53,196 nt of DNA, taken from positions 1 to 53,196 of the forward strand of contig CALLZY010000061.1 in the NCBI GenBank assembly GCA_937858715.1, in the 5' to 3' direction. A model generated the notes under the pieces. That model saw only the letters and a program-made list of their open reading frames with translations, searched no databases and was not told where the DNA came from. This DNA comes from an uncultured Chitinophagaceae bacterium (GTDB lineage: Bacteria > Bacteroidota > Bacteroidia > Chitinophagales > Chitinophagaceae). The translations under genes were made by a program, and so were the position numbers. The stretch's first letter is position 1, and each line of letters opens with the position of its first letter. Of the stretch, positions 53,101-53,196 are shown in pieces.

Positions 53101-53152
53101 ACATGCTCATAAAAGGGCATAGCATCGCCAGTATGAAATATTGCAGTTTCAT
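50120..53152 (-). CDS. SusC/RagA-like TonB-dependent transporter (second SusCD pair)
   Basis: The 1010-residue outer-membrane transporter has a signal peptide (MKLQYFILAMLCPFMSMCQ). A CarboxypepD_reg domain (about 20-105) and VVMAYGSTTRRLNTGNISKV are followed by the plug IRIRGTNSISQGNDPLIII and the signature IEVLKDADATAIYGSRGANG. The barrel is long and ends TITGGIQIIF. An uninterrupted run of twelve G on the coding strand (50732-50743) codes for GGGG near residue 805, inside a barrel loop. The frame is intact here, but slippage would truncate the protein. Codon use is markedly GC-richer than in the first susC. Confidence 0.95.
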   Translation of the reverse strand: MKLQYFILAMLCPFMSMCQTITIKGKVADEEGRPVAGATVVLRTDMRQAAATAGRPDDRGNDKGAVTDNRGEFVLTGVRLTDTLEVSAVGYETVREPVHERGLVLINLRRRVTVLDEAVVMAYGSTTRRLNTGNISKVSGAVIGQQAVSNPLGALQGRVPGLVVTQSNGLAGSGYSIRIRGTNSISQGNDPLIIIDGIPYAPNNGYANQLSSAHGSPFSVSSPGGISPLSLINPSDIASIEVLKDADATAIYGSRGANGVILITTKKGTGSGETRVEAESSQGVSVPGRLPAMLNTAAYLQMRRQGFANDGVAPTVLTAPDLLLWDTTRYTDWGRLLLGRRVFQTNNRVAVTGRSKTIQYSLGLHYQGESSVLPADFWTGRSGARLSLQHESADKRLQVTLTGLLSRAVTNLPGLDMAGQLQQPPNLPELWDSTGKLKWEEQGSVYDNPWAGLDNTYRSVSDNFTGNLQVSYKAGHGITLLLSGGYNSFGTEEEKQYRKSAQNPLYAPVGYADFGVSRLLSLLAEPQVLYGAVWGKWKVQVQGGLSFQRNESRGSVINASGYTTDALLGSVQGAATIRASNSYSQYSYSAFFGRVSLQYARRYLLNVSGRRDGSSRFGPGRQFANFGAVGAGWIFSEAGWIQRHVPFVSFGKLRVSYGVTGSDQIGNYQYLDSWTSTAVYQGQPGIRPLRLYNPDFQWEANRKFEAGLELGFLNNRVQASVSYYVNRSSNQLVSYALPQATGFSSVLQNLAAVVENSGTEITLDAAFVNSKKIGWSSQFVFTLQRNRLVRFPGLAGFSYGAPFGGGGPRRVFYGLHYTGVNDSTGLFSFADLNHDGNYTAADYEVSGSAAPGLLAGWGNRITAGRWSIDFFGEYRKQRGKTYLASISTPGTMLNMPVVLPAGWTKPGEGAVMQRYTAGTTYNDAMQAFSLMGSSDGVYGDASYFKLRNLTVSYHVPERIVKRIKGRELRVYCQMQNLFTITGYEAGDPETQLLYKTPTLRTITGGIQIIF
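50732..50743 (-). repeat. Homopolymer G12 tract in susC-like coding sequence
   Basis: Twelve consecutive C on the plus strand (G on the coding strand). It lies within an intact reading frame. Tracts this long are prone to slippage and, in other bacteria, cause phase variation of surface proteins. The length is also prone to sequencing error. Confidence 0.8.
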
Positions 53153-53196
53153 TGTAGTTTGGTTTTAATTCTTTAATTAAGAAAATTCCATTTCCC

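Noticed and set aside
1-53196. CRISPR arrays, tRNA or rRNA genes, complete insertion sequences
   Set aside because: No regularly spaced repeat array, no tRNA-like cloverleaf with CCA end or rRNA-like sequence, and no transposase or integrase motif was found by reading.

Overview
The window looks like chromosomal DNA from a Bacteroidota bacterium, most likely Chitinophagaceae or a related family. The evidence is two SusC/SusD pairs, lipoproteins with Bacteroidota-style signal peptides, almost no Shine-Dalgarno sequences, promoter-like TTG-N19-TAnnTTTG signals, and close resemblance of the two lyases to the Pedobacter (Flavobacterium) heparinus chondroitinases as I remember them. No rRNA, tRNA, CRISPR array or complete insertion sequence was seen.

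Layout. 1-8.2 kb is housekeeping: the 5' part of an S9 peptidase, a TonB-dependent receptor, a methyltransferase, an EamA transporter, a GxxExxY protein flanked by 14-bp inverted repeats, a polyprenol-phosphate mannosyltransferase-like enzyme and a DnaQ-like exonuclease. 8.2-15.8 kb is a complete histidine operon (hisG-D-C-B-H-A-F, a small membrane protein, hisIE). It follows a tiny lipoprotein gene and a histidine-codon leader peptide with a terminator and an alternative antiterminator. A 28-codon chimeric mini-ORF lies just after hisIE.

15.9-42.8 kb is a polysaccharide utilisation locus for chondroitin/dermatan sulfate. A ten-gene minus-strand operon (37.3 to 20.3 kb) encodes SusC, SusD, a DUF5017 lipoprotein, a PL8 chondroitin AC lyase, a beta-helix DUF4955 protein, four sulfatases and a PL6 chondroitinase B. 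A divergent plus-strand operon (37.7-42.8 kb) encodes a GH105-DUF4861 hydrolase, a KduD-like dehydrogenase, an anomeric amino-sugar kinase and GalE. About 20 kb away, an MFS permease and a sugar-1-phosphate nucleotidyltransferase lie next to a CBM9-like protein and a LacI-family regulator. Four near-identical 18-bp LacI-type operators, two upstream of the permease and two between susC and the GH105 gene, tie these operons into one regulon. Read together, the genes suggest depolymerisation and desulfation in the periplasm or at the surface, unsaturated-uronate hydrolysis, and a kinase, nucleotidyltransferase and epimerase route for the released N-acetylgalactosamine. That last route is inference.

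43.0-45.5 kb holds a NarX/NarL-type two-component pair with a membrane protein and a small unknown protein. 45.7-53.2 kb is visibly richer in G and C. It holds an AraC-family regulator, a small secreted protein with a structured leader, and a TlpA-like/SusD/SusC cluster whose susC contains a run of twelve G.
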